Assembly (NCBI GenBank): GCA_949358305.1
Contig: OX442316.1
Location: 15,998,001-16,062,000 of the forward strand
Direction of reading: 5' to 3'
DNA from: Strigamia acuminata
Lineage: Eukaryota; Arthropoda; Chilopoda; Geophilomorpha; Linotaeniidae
Length of the DNA stretch: 64,000 bases
Below, piece after piece: positions 47,701-63,051 of the stretch; the stretch's first letter is position 1, and every line of letters begins with the position of its first letter. The notes beneath the pieces are model-generated. The model did no database searches. It was given only the letters and a program-made list of their open reading frames with translations, and was not told the origin of the DNA. Made by a program: the position numbers and the translations under genes.

Positions 47701-48918
47701 GGTTAATAATAATCTAGAGAGGAAACAGATTTGACATTTCGATGAAAGTGATTGAATTATGCACCAAAAGGGATATTTAGTCATGTAATTAGTCATATTT
47801 CTTGTTTGTTTACCACAGTTGAGTAGAAAGTGCAGACTAAGCCCACAGTGATGATCGAAGTCCATTTGTCAATGCCTGTGACCGCATTAAGAGCTAAAGC
47901 AGGAGCGTACAACACAATAGACATGTATAAAACCTGAAATTAAGAAAAGTATTGTATTTTAATTGCATTTTTGCTGATTAAATTAAGCGTGGTGAGGTTG
48001 AGAAAAAATTTGATGATTTTATCGGTTTGGTAGTCAATTTGTACTAAAGTTTAACAAATTTGGTTTTTGTTTTGTGAAATTTTGTCTGGATTTAAATTTT
48101 TTTGATAAATTTCAACAGAATTTGGACAAAATGTAAATTATTTCGATAAATTTCAACAGAATTTCAACAAAATGTAAATTATTTCGATAAATTTGAAAAA
48201 AAAATTTTATTTTTTGATAAATTTCGAAAGAATTTGAATAAATTTTCTACTTTTTTGATAAATTTTGTAAGAATTTGAACAAAATATCATTTTTTAAATA
48301 AAATTTCGCAAATTTTTTAATTTTTTTAAACAAATTTTACCAAAATTTTAATTATTTTTTGAAAATTTGACTATAATTTCGTCCCAATTCAGTCCAATAC
48401 TGTAAAACCAAATTTTAACATATTAAAAAATTACCATTTGAATGATAAACGCACACGATGCAGCACGACGAGTGATTTTTCCAAACCTCAATTCCAAATA
48501 CTAAAAAAAAAAAAACCAAAAAAAAAAAACCAAAATCATTAAAATCTCAATTCCATCCAAATCCAAAAACCCAAACCTCATAAGCACTCGTCACTTGCAA
48601 CTGAAAAAACACCGGCAAATACAAATACGCCGCAATAAAAGTCCCGAAAATATACGAAAAATTAATAACGACAAACTGCGTCCCGTAAACATAATTCTCC
48701 GACGAAACTCCCAACAGCGAAACCGCGCTCATAAAACTCGCCATCAACGAAAATCCAACCGGAATAACATTCATATTTCCATCAGCCAACAAATACTCCT
48801 TCACAGACTTCTGTTTTCCACCCGTAAACCGATAATAAACACCAATCGCCGCCGAAATCACCAACATAACGCCGAAAACAACGTAATCCACCACACCGAA
48901 CGAATTATTCGCCGCCAT
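44711..48918 (-). CDS. Sodium:solute symporter, SLC5A6/SLC5A8-like, about 577 aa
   Basis: Eleven coding exons in phase: 48577-48918, 48435-48500, 47814-47933, 47368-47522, 47165-47299, 46537-46666, 46210-46482, 46054-46140, 45754-45983, 45581-45681, 44711-44805. Members of this branch move biotin/pantothenate or monocarboxylates into cells with Na+. Seen: [13 protein letters not shown] (TM1), [131 protein letters not shown]. Substrate cannot be assigned from sequence. A non-coding 5' exon probably lies at 49224-49300. The last intron and the intron at 46667-47164 hold minisatellites. Divergent from KAT2. Ends ISIPNS. Confidence 0.93.
45035..45500. repeat. 21-bp minisatellite in the last SLC5A intron
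   Basis: About twenty copies of GTGCAAAAAATGCATTTTCG plus one base. Open frames in several registers result from the period of 21. Confidence 0.95.
46755..47085. repeat. 41-bp minisatellite in an SLC5A intron
   Basis: Eight copies of a unit containing CCTAAAAATGCATTTTTCGT and CTAAGGCGCTCTAATTTAGA. It shares the core AAAAATGCATTTT with the array at 45035-45500. Confidence 0.95.
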
Positions 48919-49223
48919 TTTCTCTCCAGATCTCTAATAAAAAAAAAATTAACATAAGATTAAAATTTCAAAATTCAACGTAAAATGTAAGTGGATATCA
49001 CCGTGTCAGCAAACGACGGCTAATGTGACAAATATCAACTCACGCCCGTCGCTAAACACGGAATAGAATGTCATTTCCTACGTTGCTTTATTCACTTCCC
49101 TTTCTGTGCATTTTTTTCTTCTTTTATTTATTATTTACTCGCACAAAGTTCGATGTTTTAAATCTGTTAAATAAATAAACGTGTTTAGTAATTAGATTTA
49201 ATTAAATCGCGTGATTTAATTAC

Positions 49224-49300
49224 CTGCGCGGGATTTTTCACCGCAAAGGCGGTTGTTGGTTGTGCTTCCAATTTTAATCGTATTCTTTATTGGATCGGCA
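49224..49300 (-). other. Probable non-coding first exon of SLC5A
   Basis: On the minus strand CCCGCGCAG is followed by a good donor (GTAATTA) at 49223. The matching acceptor (TTATTAG) lies 15 bases before the SLC5A ATG exon (exon start 48933). The upstream limit is unknown. Confidence 0.45.
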
Positions 49301-49621
49301 GAACCGGTGAAAGTGATAACTGATAAGGTGTTTGGACACGTGGGCTATTCACGGCGACGGCGGGATAGTTGTTGCCATAGCAACTGTTCAATCTCTGCGA
49401 GTTTGTGTTTTAAAGAGTTTTTTTTTTAATTTTTAATTTTAAAAACTTTGAATTGGTATTGTTTTTAAATAAAAACCAACAAAAGCGGTTCATTTCGTTT
49501 TCGTGTCATGGGAGTACGGAAGCCAAGTTAGGCCTATAGATAGTCGATCACGGCAACCATGACAACCGAATTCAAAATGGCCGGAGATGATGCTCCTCCT
49601 ATTATAAGTTTCGATATAAAG

Positions 49622-49964
49622 TTAGAGTTCGTCTCGGAAACGTAAAAAAATAAAAACAATTGCATTTTTATGTTTACTTTGGTTCCAAACTCACCATAAA
49701 TGCCGACTTCAATTATTACAAAACCAAAAAAAAGCGTAATAACAACCGCGTGAACTTGATAATTCCGCCACCAGACCACGCTCTGAACTCTTTCTTATTG
49801 GCGTACCGTGTATGTGTAAGTCATAAAAACACTTAGGACATGTATTCGTAATCCCCGGACGAAAAACCAACGCGTTTACAAACACTAGGAAGCAAATAGA
49901 CCCCAAAGTAAACCAATCCAACAACATTCAACGCTTTAAAAACCGAACAATTCCCCAATCGCAT
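49622..49964 (-). CDS. Possible small two-helix membrane protein, 76 aa, C terminus YDEL
   Basis: Three exons fit in phase on the minus strand: 49840-49964, 49695-49789, 49622-49632, with canonical introns of about 50-60 bp. The protein starts MRLGNCSVFKALNVVGLVYF, has one hydrophobic segment at about residues 12-28 and a second at about 55-73 (VVITLFFGFVIIEVGIY), and ends DEL. Its ATG is 107 bp from that of KAT2, a divergent pair. I do not recognise the family. The KDEL-like end could be chance, because the third exon is only 11 coding bases. Evidence is the phase consistency and hydrophobic pattern only. Confidence 0.4.
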
Positions 49965-50071
49965 TTTTCCCGACGATTTTAAAACCGTGACAATTGATCC
50001 GTTTTTATTAAAAAAAAAATTATTAATTTATTTTGTAGACATTTCCATCTGCGATGTGACAACAACACGCA

Positions 50072-55405
<5,334 letters not shown>

Positions 55406-56598
55406 AGTGTTATTCATTAATTCGCTCGTTTCGTGCTGAATGTTTTTCGACATTTTTTGGTACATAGTTTGTGAGAAGTAGAGAATTTTACGAGTGACTT
55501 TGAGAGTTTGAGAACCTCAATCTCGACATTTTTCCCGGTCCGATGCATATCCGTTATTTGGATTTTGATGGGAATAGTTAATCTCGCTCTCGCTCATGCA
55601 GATCGATGTGAAATAATTTTTAAATTTGACGAACTTTTACGTTTATTTTTACCCATTTAGGACGACAAAACTGAAGTAAAAATAAGTCGTGTAAAAAAAA
55701 CCGTTGGTTTTTAATGTTTGACGTTTGAATTTGTATAATTCTGAAATGAACTGTCAAGAGGAATGGATTGTTTGAAATTGCTTCGTTTTGTAAATTTTCC
55801 AACGAATTTCCAATAAAGTATACACAAATTTTTGATGGATTTCAATGTGTAAACGTAAAATAGGCGTAGTTACTTATTCCAGTGTGGTTGTTAATACGTT
55901 TGAACCGGAAGTGGAATTCACAACTGTACTGGAATTGTAGATAGCTATTGAAAAAACACAAAAACACGTTATATTTAATTTTGATTTAAGTTTTTATTTC
56001 TGTTTAATTATAATTAACATTTGATTTGCTTCAAATTTCATATCCTGAGTCTGAAAAATAATTTTGTTCCTTATCATTTAATATTATAGGTTTTGATTTT
56101 TTTTTTCTACCACGTAATCTTCATCCGCCATGATGATTGGACATTTTCTTGATAAACACCGGGAGAGGATTAAAATTTTGTGATAAGAAGAGATAATCTT
56201 TGGCGAAACAGCATTCAGTGCCGAATCCCAATCTTGGAACTTAAAGAAAAGTAAGATTTTGCATTTGAAAGCTCGAAAAAAAGTGATGTGCGGATTCCAG
56301 CACAGTTGTCTTGGAAACGGTATTCACAAGTGTACTGGAATTGGGCTATCCTCATGTTTTTCTTACATCTGACAAATCTTCAATAACATCAAACGATTTG
56401 TCATTCGAATTTCTTCCGTAACAAACATTTTCGTACAAACTTCGACTTGGAAAAAGGAATTGAATTTCTTCAGAAATTAATGCGATATTCCTTCGAATCC
56501 AATGCACATTAACATCTCTTATATTACAATTGCTTATTAACTACAAAAACACTCTTCTTATTCTAATTTTTTGTAAAAAATAATTTAAAAAGTATGAA
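55406..56598. other. Convergent intergenic region between KAT2 and gene E
   Basis: No gene is seen on either strand, and in particular no ATPase-domain exon for gene E. Hairpin elements with ATTCCAGT...ACTGGAAT ends lie at about 55876-55939 and 56294-56347; a relative sits in KAT2's last intron (55081-55175). Confidence 0.55.
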
Positions 56599-59500
56599 TT
56601 AATCTGCTACCATTTGTCTTTCAAATGGATATTGTCCTGATAAAAAGCTGTGGAAAAATTTCTTTTTATTTTCAACCTCAATTTCACATTTGTGACCCGG
56701 ATGCACGACTAATGGCTGCCCAAACCGTACAGCAACAAAAATTAGTTGCAGCGGGGAAGTGGGTATTGATGCCTACAAAAAGACAAAATTATCATAAATA
56801 AATTAATAAATTCAAATTAATTTATACTTGAGATTGGTTTGCAAGATGCAATTTCGATTGAGATAAAAACTTCTCGATATTTTGTGCTGCTTTCCAACCC
56901 TTTTTAACACTAAACCCAACTGCATTTAACTGATTTATTTGCAGGGCTGTATTGATCATAATTAAATTGACCCTAAAACATAGATTTTTAGAAACAAAAT
57001 AATCAAAGATGTAAAAAAAAAGAGTAAAAATCTCATACTGTAGAACATTTTTATTGTTTTCACCATGATGAATAATGAGATAGGCTCCAAAAAACAAAAT
57101 GGTAGCAAAAGCCATTTCTCGGAATGCCCGAACAAATCCCCACAACAAACTGTTTCTAAAACTTTCCGATGCACTAAAAAAATAAGACTAAAATTACTTC
57201 ATCTTTACTTTACATTAATCCCTCGATTTGTGTCTTTCTTGGGTTCTCTTCCACTCTTGTTCACCTTGGTGAAGCTTATACTCGAGTTGCACTCAAAAAG
57301 GCACCTCACAATGTGTACTCCCATTGGTCGAGCCAGTTTACTACTAACTCCAGACTGTATACTACTACTAGGAGAAGTAGTTTTGATTTTTATTTATTGT
57401 TGTGATTGTTATGACTAGTTTAGTTAATGTTATTTTGATTTTATTTAATAAAAAATGTTATTTCCATTATTAAAATGAAGTTTTACACATTAAAAAATGT
57501 CAAACTTATGTTTGTTGTGTTTATTGCTTACATCGTCTGGAAGTTTGAATTTTAGGCCGTTGCCTAGGCAATCGATTACAATGTCTGTATATTGTAATGC
57601 AATTTTGGTGTTTGGGTCTACTTTTCCGGATCACTACACCAGTAAACTGGCTCGACCAATGGGAGTACACATTGTGAGGTGCCTTTTTGAGTGCAACTCG
57701 AGTATAGGTAACTGGCCGTTAGGTCATTCCTAGTATCGTGAGTGACATCGGCTGAATTCTGTTGTAATATTTTAAATATTGGACACTCTTTGCTCTACCC
57801 TCACTACCTTCACCACGCTGTCACTCAAGGTACTGGGAATGACCTAACGGCCAGTTTTGATCGGTGATTTGTGAGAACGCCAAGACTCAATCTCAATTTG
57901 TTCTAACGTCATTCCCAGTACTGTGAGTGACACGGTTCAATGTCTTCCAGGAGTTCTTGGCGGAACTTAAAGCCCATGCAAATTGAGAGATTATACGGTG
58001 TTCAAAAACCCTCACATACTTTTTCTTTTTCTCTGTCACATACTGCAGAAAATATATTGCAAACAAGGTTGGAAATATATATGACAAAATGAGTGCTTGA
58101 GACCAAACAACGCTTGATGCTAATGGCAAAGCCACAAGAACTGCTGAAACAATTTCCACACCGGTCCCTAAAACACTTGTCACAGCCTAGAATGTGAGCA
58201 GAAATATAAGGAGTTAACATGTTGAAAACATCTTTACTTACCAGTTGCACATTTAAGACATTTTGGTGCAATAACAAGTCAAAATTATCAGTTGTTTGTA
58301 CGTTGCAGTTGGTGAAATAGGACATCAAAAGTGTTGTTCTAAGCTTGTTTGAATACAAATATCCTAACACTTGCACCACATAGTGTTGCAAAACTGTTGC
58401 AATCAAAGTTGTTATTGCCAGAATGGAAAATGCACCCAACATTTGAGTAGTTCTATCAAACACTGTTTCATCCTCCAAATTGGCCATTGACTACACATGC
58501 AGAATGTAAAACAATCAGATTAAGGGATTGAGCAGAGCAGCAAACCTCAGGGACAGTAAGCTTAACTTACCCCAATGATTTCACAAAAGATGTAGAAAGT
58601 TGTAGGGATTGTACTCCCCAAAACAATTGATCCCACACATCCAAAAAGTATGTAAGGCCAAAATGAGTACAAACATTTGAGGGTTACAAACTCTTGCTGC
58701 TTGTTTTCCACTAGGAAATAAGTCTGGCTGTCTGAAGTGTGCAAAACCAATCTCCCAATTGCAGTTTTATCAGCCAATAAACCATTTTTGTGTGACAAAA
58801 AAGATGGTTTTGGGTTGAATGGTAATGGTTTGTCTGCTTTGATGGGGGGAATTAATAATCTGGCATTTTGACAAACACAAAACTGGAAATTAAGAATAAC
58901 AGAAATTAGCAGAAAAAATTAAACATTACCAATCTTTATTCACTCAGAGAATCCACTAAACTCTATTCCAAAAAGTATTTGAAATACTCCCATTGGTTGG
59001 GAGATTCATAACACCAGTATAAATGCATTGCGACAAAACAGCACAAGTCTAATGGAATCTGAAAACAGCATCATATTCAATACACAACTGAACTAGAGAC
59101 AAAATCTCCAATGGGAGTATTTCAAATACTTTTTGGAATAGAGTTTAATTCTCATTGGTCAGCCGAAAAAGCCGCGAAAACTTGTTCGCTTTATCGAAGG
59201 AGGGCGCTGAATATACTAAAGCGCTACGGATTAGAGTTTCAAGCATGTTATGATTTCCAGCCATCCAATGAGAATTAATGAATCATCTGAGCAGACTGAG
59301 TTTATTTATTTATTCATTACTTGTAAATGTTTTCCTAGTCTCGCAGTTGCTTTTAAGCTGGCTTTAACGACTGGATAACATGGTACTGCTTGGATGAATG
59401 TGGTTAGTCCACGAAGAAATGAAAAAAAGATCTATTTTTAGTGCGAATTAATGAAAATATATTGAATTGTTCATAATTTAAATGTTGATCTTACAACAAC

Positions 59501-62500
59501 TAAATTTCCAGGTCTAAATGGTGAATCTTCCTTTCTAAGATCTTCAATGATCAATTTGACCCCATACCACAACATTATGGCATTTAACAGATGGGAAAAC
59601 ATTGTAATCATTCCATTCACTGTTCCTGATGCGAGTGCAATTTTTTGCACGTATTTTTCCAAGTTATTTAATTGAAATTGATATCTGAAAAGAATTAAAA
59701 TTAGCATTTTTTAAAATTTGATTTGTTATAGTCATTTAGTTTAAAACCGACACCAGATGTCGCCCAGTAACAAAATGGCCGCAATGTTTCTCGTTTTCCT
59801 CGCTCCTCGCTTGTTTGGCGACAATTTGACCCCAGATTGGGAGTTTCACGTAAGAAAATATCGGATTAAATATGCTGATTGTTAGTTGATCGTTTTAATT
59901 AATCTCAATTTCTAGAACGAGACGATGTCCAACGACAACAAACAACGAGAACCAGACGGCAGTTTGGGCAAAGATGGCGGCTGGCTTGGCGGGATCAGTT
60001 AAAACAAGGTTTGAAATTTTACCGTTCCACCTCCGCACTTTCCTGATTAAATGCAACTACCGTGGGAACAGCTCTTAAAGTATCAAGTAGTTGAGACGTA
60101 ATCGATGCGTATCCTCGTTTGAATTTAATAATTGTGGGTTTATTCAGCTGTAAATGATTTTTAAAAATAATGTTAAACTGCCAATTGGAGGATTTGACAC
60201 AATACCTGACTAATTGTGCTCCCGTTAAGCTTTAGAATTAAATATGGGAGTAAAATCAGTGCTAGTTGCCATTTTCTGTAAAACGATAATCCCACGCAAC
60301 CAATCAAAGTGACAAAAGCTGACACTAGGAGACCAAAGTTGTTATTCAAACCCTTTTCGACTTGTCTGACATCACTGAAATTAACAAAATTTAGCCAAGT
60401 TTTAGTCGTCAGTGTGTGTGTTGTGGGAGAAAATATTCAAATGATTTGTTACTCCAAAAGGGATTTGTTTTGTCCATGAGGTGTTTGAGTTTTGGCCAGT
60501 AGAGAATGGCGCAAACGAGTGCAGAAACGAGCGCAGACGAAATCGAAGAGGAATGTCGTGAGGAAACCAGTAAGCAGTTGACATAAGCTCACAATGAGAA
60601 GACTGTAGCAGATGGTGTGGAGTGAAGCTTCGAATTTGTAATTGAGGTGGAAATTCAAACTGAAAATTGTACATTTCTTAGAAAATTAACGTTAATGAAA
60701 ATATTTTTTCTTAAAATTTAAATCAAATTATAAAAATGCAAATTTTTGAAACCATGTTAAATCAAAAGAAATCGTGTAAAAACAGAATTGAATTGAACTA
60801 TACTTTCAGCATCTCGGCCGTTTTCAAGTCTCGTTTTCCTGAGACGAGATCTCGTTCGAGACAGAGACAAATAAAATCAGATNNNNNNNNNNNNNNNNNN
60901 NNNNNNNNNNNNNNNNNNNNNNNNNNNNNNNNNNNNNNNNNNNNNNNNNNNNNNNNNNNNNNNNNNNNNNNNNNNNNNNNNNNNNNNNNNNNNNNNNNNN
61001 NNNNNNNNNNNNNNNNNNNNNNNNNNNNNNNNNNNNNNNNNNNNNNNNNNNNNNNNNNNNNNNNNNNNNNNNNNNNNNNNNNAGGAACGAGATCTCCGAG
61101 ACCGGATTACAAGACGAGCGAGATCCGGAAGTATAATCATGAACCAAGGATAACACGGACACGTATCCATATGTTATTTCCTATTGATTCGTTGTTCTGT
61201 GCGCTGATTGGATGACAGTAATCACATGTCATGCGTTGCTTGTCAACTAATGTAATCTCGGCTGAACGAAGTGAAGCGGAGCGAACGAGTGAAAGCCGAT
61301 AGCATTCACTCATGTAATCGGAGGTTTAACAGAATACAACGCGGCCATATATTATGTGGCGCCATCTGTGGCAAAACGCACTGAACATGTGGATACGTGT
61401 CCATGTTATCTTTGGTTCATGATTAAATCAAAATCTTGTAAAACCAGAATTGGGAAAGACACGAGGTTTTGTCACGCTTACTCCAATTCTTCACTTATAG
61501 TATGATTGTGCGCAGTCAGTGTAAGCGAGGAATTGGTGTGAGATTGGGCAAAGTGCTCGACGCTTTCTTCAATGTCATGCGCTAGTAGGTGGATGTTTCT
61601 ATCGGTTTCTTGTTCGTAGTCTGTGTGATTTTTTCCTTGTCGAAGCAGCACCGATAGTCTAGCTCTTCGGTTTGTGATGAAAAGAGTGACGACTTCTCCC
61701 ACAAAGTAAACTGCACTTGGTACGGTTAGGCCTAAAACAATGGCTGACAGGAAGCCAATGAATAGCAGAATGTATTCCAAAGGCGACAAACACTTGAACT
61801 GAAAACAAAGTTTTTGTCTCGTCAGATTTGCAGATTGATTAATGTGATGCAATTATTTTGCAATTTACCACATTCCTGATTGCTGTGAAATTTGTTGAAG
61901 CTTTTGAATGACAGCCAACTTCACAATCACTATTACACACAATAGAAAGAATCATTAATTTTTTTGTTGCTAAACCAAATCTTCATCTTTTATGCAGAAC
62001 TCTGCGACCTAAACTCATTTCGTGTTCTGTAATGCTAAAAACTTCCTCAAAAACCTCACAAAAGTCTCTCAAAATCTACAAAAATGTCAAAAACCACCCA
62101 AAATTCTCTAAAAACCTACAAAAACCGGCCAAAACTCCCAAAAATGGAGGTTTGCAGCTATTGTAATTCCCCAAAGTGATGAATTTTGTAGAACGGAAAA
62201 ATAATAACAACTTATGTCGTAGTTCATTTTAAACAAATTTAATCCACCGATGATGAAGCGGGGCGCGGAAAATCGCCTTTCTTAAAAATGGGTCGCAATG
62301 CTAAAAAGTTTGAGAACCCCTGATCTATCCTATAAAAATTCTATTTTTTAATAAAGGGGCCTGCGAAGGAGTTAAAACGGCACTGATAACACACTGGGTC
62401 TCTCCTGGATCCGCCTGTATGCAAATTAGGGTCTAACGAGGTGTTTGGTTTCCACACTTTCCAGAAAAACAGACCCAGGAATTTACTGTACACAGCTTTC

Positions 62501-62677
62501 ACTAGCTGCATTCAAAAATAAAAATAACAATTTTAGTTTAAGTGTATTTTAAGTTTTAACATGGGTTTAAACAGGAAATGATGTCATTTTTGGTTTAAAA
62601 TTGAAGTAAAACACAAAATATGTTAGTTTTTGAATGCAGCTACTGTTAAAGAAAATAGGAAAGTTTACATACGCCAT
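56599..62677 (-). CDS. Gene E: ABCB-derived membrane protein lacking both ATPase domains, about 815 aa
   Basis: Minus-strand exons: 62673-62677 (ATGGC), 61869-61929, 61482-61798, 60453-60659, 60206-60374, 60023-60147, 59495-59684, 59321-59431, 58571-58882, 58242-58490, 58186 to about 57920, 57039-57173, 56828-56972, 56599-56772. Phases agree at every junction except the one before 57173, where MITEs sit. TMD1 is complete and parallels exons 2-8 of copies B/C (exon 6 has the same 125-bp length, ending PTVVAFNQESAEVER). Exon 8 ends KATARLGKHLQ and is followed directly by an exon with about 70 linker residues and TM7 (SFWPYILFGCVG): no NBD1 lies between. TMD2 follows (FLQYVTEKKKK, RAFREMAFATILFFGAYLI). 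The last exon equals the Walker A exon of A-C (FVAVRFGQP for FTNVRFSYP) but has no Walker A, signature or Walker B, and stops. Not a conventional ATP-driven pump as read; a decaying gene is the main alternative. Confidence 0.78.
57277..57706. repeat. MITE with about 60-bp inverted ends in gene E
   Basis: TATACTCGAGTTGCACTCAA at the left is mirrored at the right (CTCGAGTATA, ending 57706) and the inversion runs on for about 60 bases. TA is the likely target duplication. Confidence 0.85.
57710..57856. repeat. Second MITE directly next to the first
   Basis: AACTGGCCGTTAGGTCATTC and GAATGACCTAACGGCCAGTT form perfect inverted ends. Its inner sequence GTGAGTGACA resembles the end of the neighbouring gene E exon (57909-57945). 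Confidence 0.8.
58958..59145. repeat. MITE with TA duplications between TMD1 and TMD2 exons of gene E
   Basis: AACTCTATTCCAAAAAGTAT and its inverse are the ends; TA at 58956-58957 and 59146-59147. It splits a copy of the dispersed motif GAATCCACTAATTCTCATTG. Confidence 0.85.
59148..59300. repeat. Short inverted-repeat element with ATTCTCATTGG ends
   Basis: Left end AATTCTCATTGGTCAGC, right end ATCCAATGAGAATTAATGAA. It is a member of the dispersed family also seen in introns 2 and 13 of ABCB copies B/C and before copy A exon 14. Confidence 0.5.
60883..61082. other. Assembly gap (200 N)
   Basis: Exactly 200 N lie within a gene E intron between two GAACGAGATCTC-type repeat copies. The fixed length suggests an unknown-size gap, so extra sequence may be missing here. 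Confidence 0.99.
61138..61421. repeat. MITE with about 37-bp inverted ends beside the gap
   Basis: CATGAACCAAGGATAACACG at the left and its near-inverse (TTATCTTTGGTTCATG) at the right. No coding frame. Confidence 0.75.
62502..62642. repeat. Second copy of the CTAGCTGCATTC MITE, in gene E intron 1
   Basis: Nearly identical to 39645-39786 (same ends and the inner ACAATTTTAGTTTAAGTG). Confidence 0.8.
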
Positions 62678-63051
62678 TTTGTGGTGAGATTAGATTAGTC
62701 CGAGTCGAGAACTGTCCAGGTCCACTTTACTTATTAGTTGCACCACAGAATGAATAAATCTCAATTGCTTGGCAATAAAAGGTGTAATTTTCTCGTCAAA
62801 CTTGAAGAGTTAAAAGGGAAACTACTCTGTATACGCGCGGTTGTATTGGGAGGATTTCGAAAGTTGAAAACATGCTCATTAAAGTGAAATGAAATAGTAG
62901 AAATGATATAATCGACATTTTAAATTGCAACTGTCGAAACGTCTCATTTTGATGTGAACATATAATTCTATAACGTCAAGGTCGGAGGGAAACAAATGTT
63001 GTGGCTTTGATTTATTTCTGTCGCTGGAAGTACAAAATAAATTCTAGTTTG
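62678..63051. promoter_or_regulatory. Region between gene D stop and gene E start
   Basis: These 374 bp must contain the 3' end of gene D and the 5' leader and promoter of gene E, both on the minus strand. No clear TATA box or other signal is seen. Confidence 0.4.
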
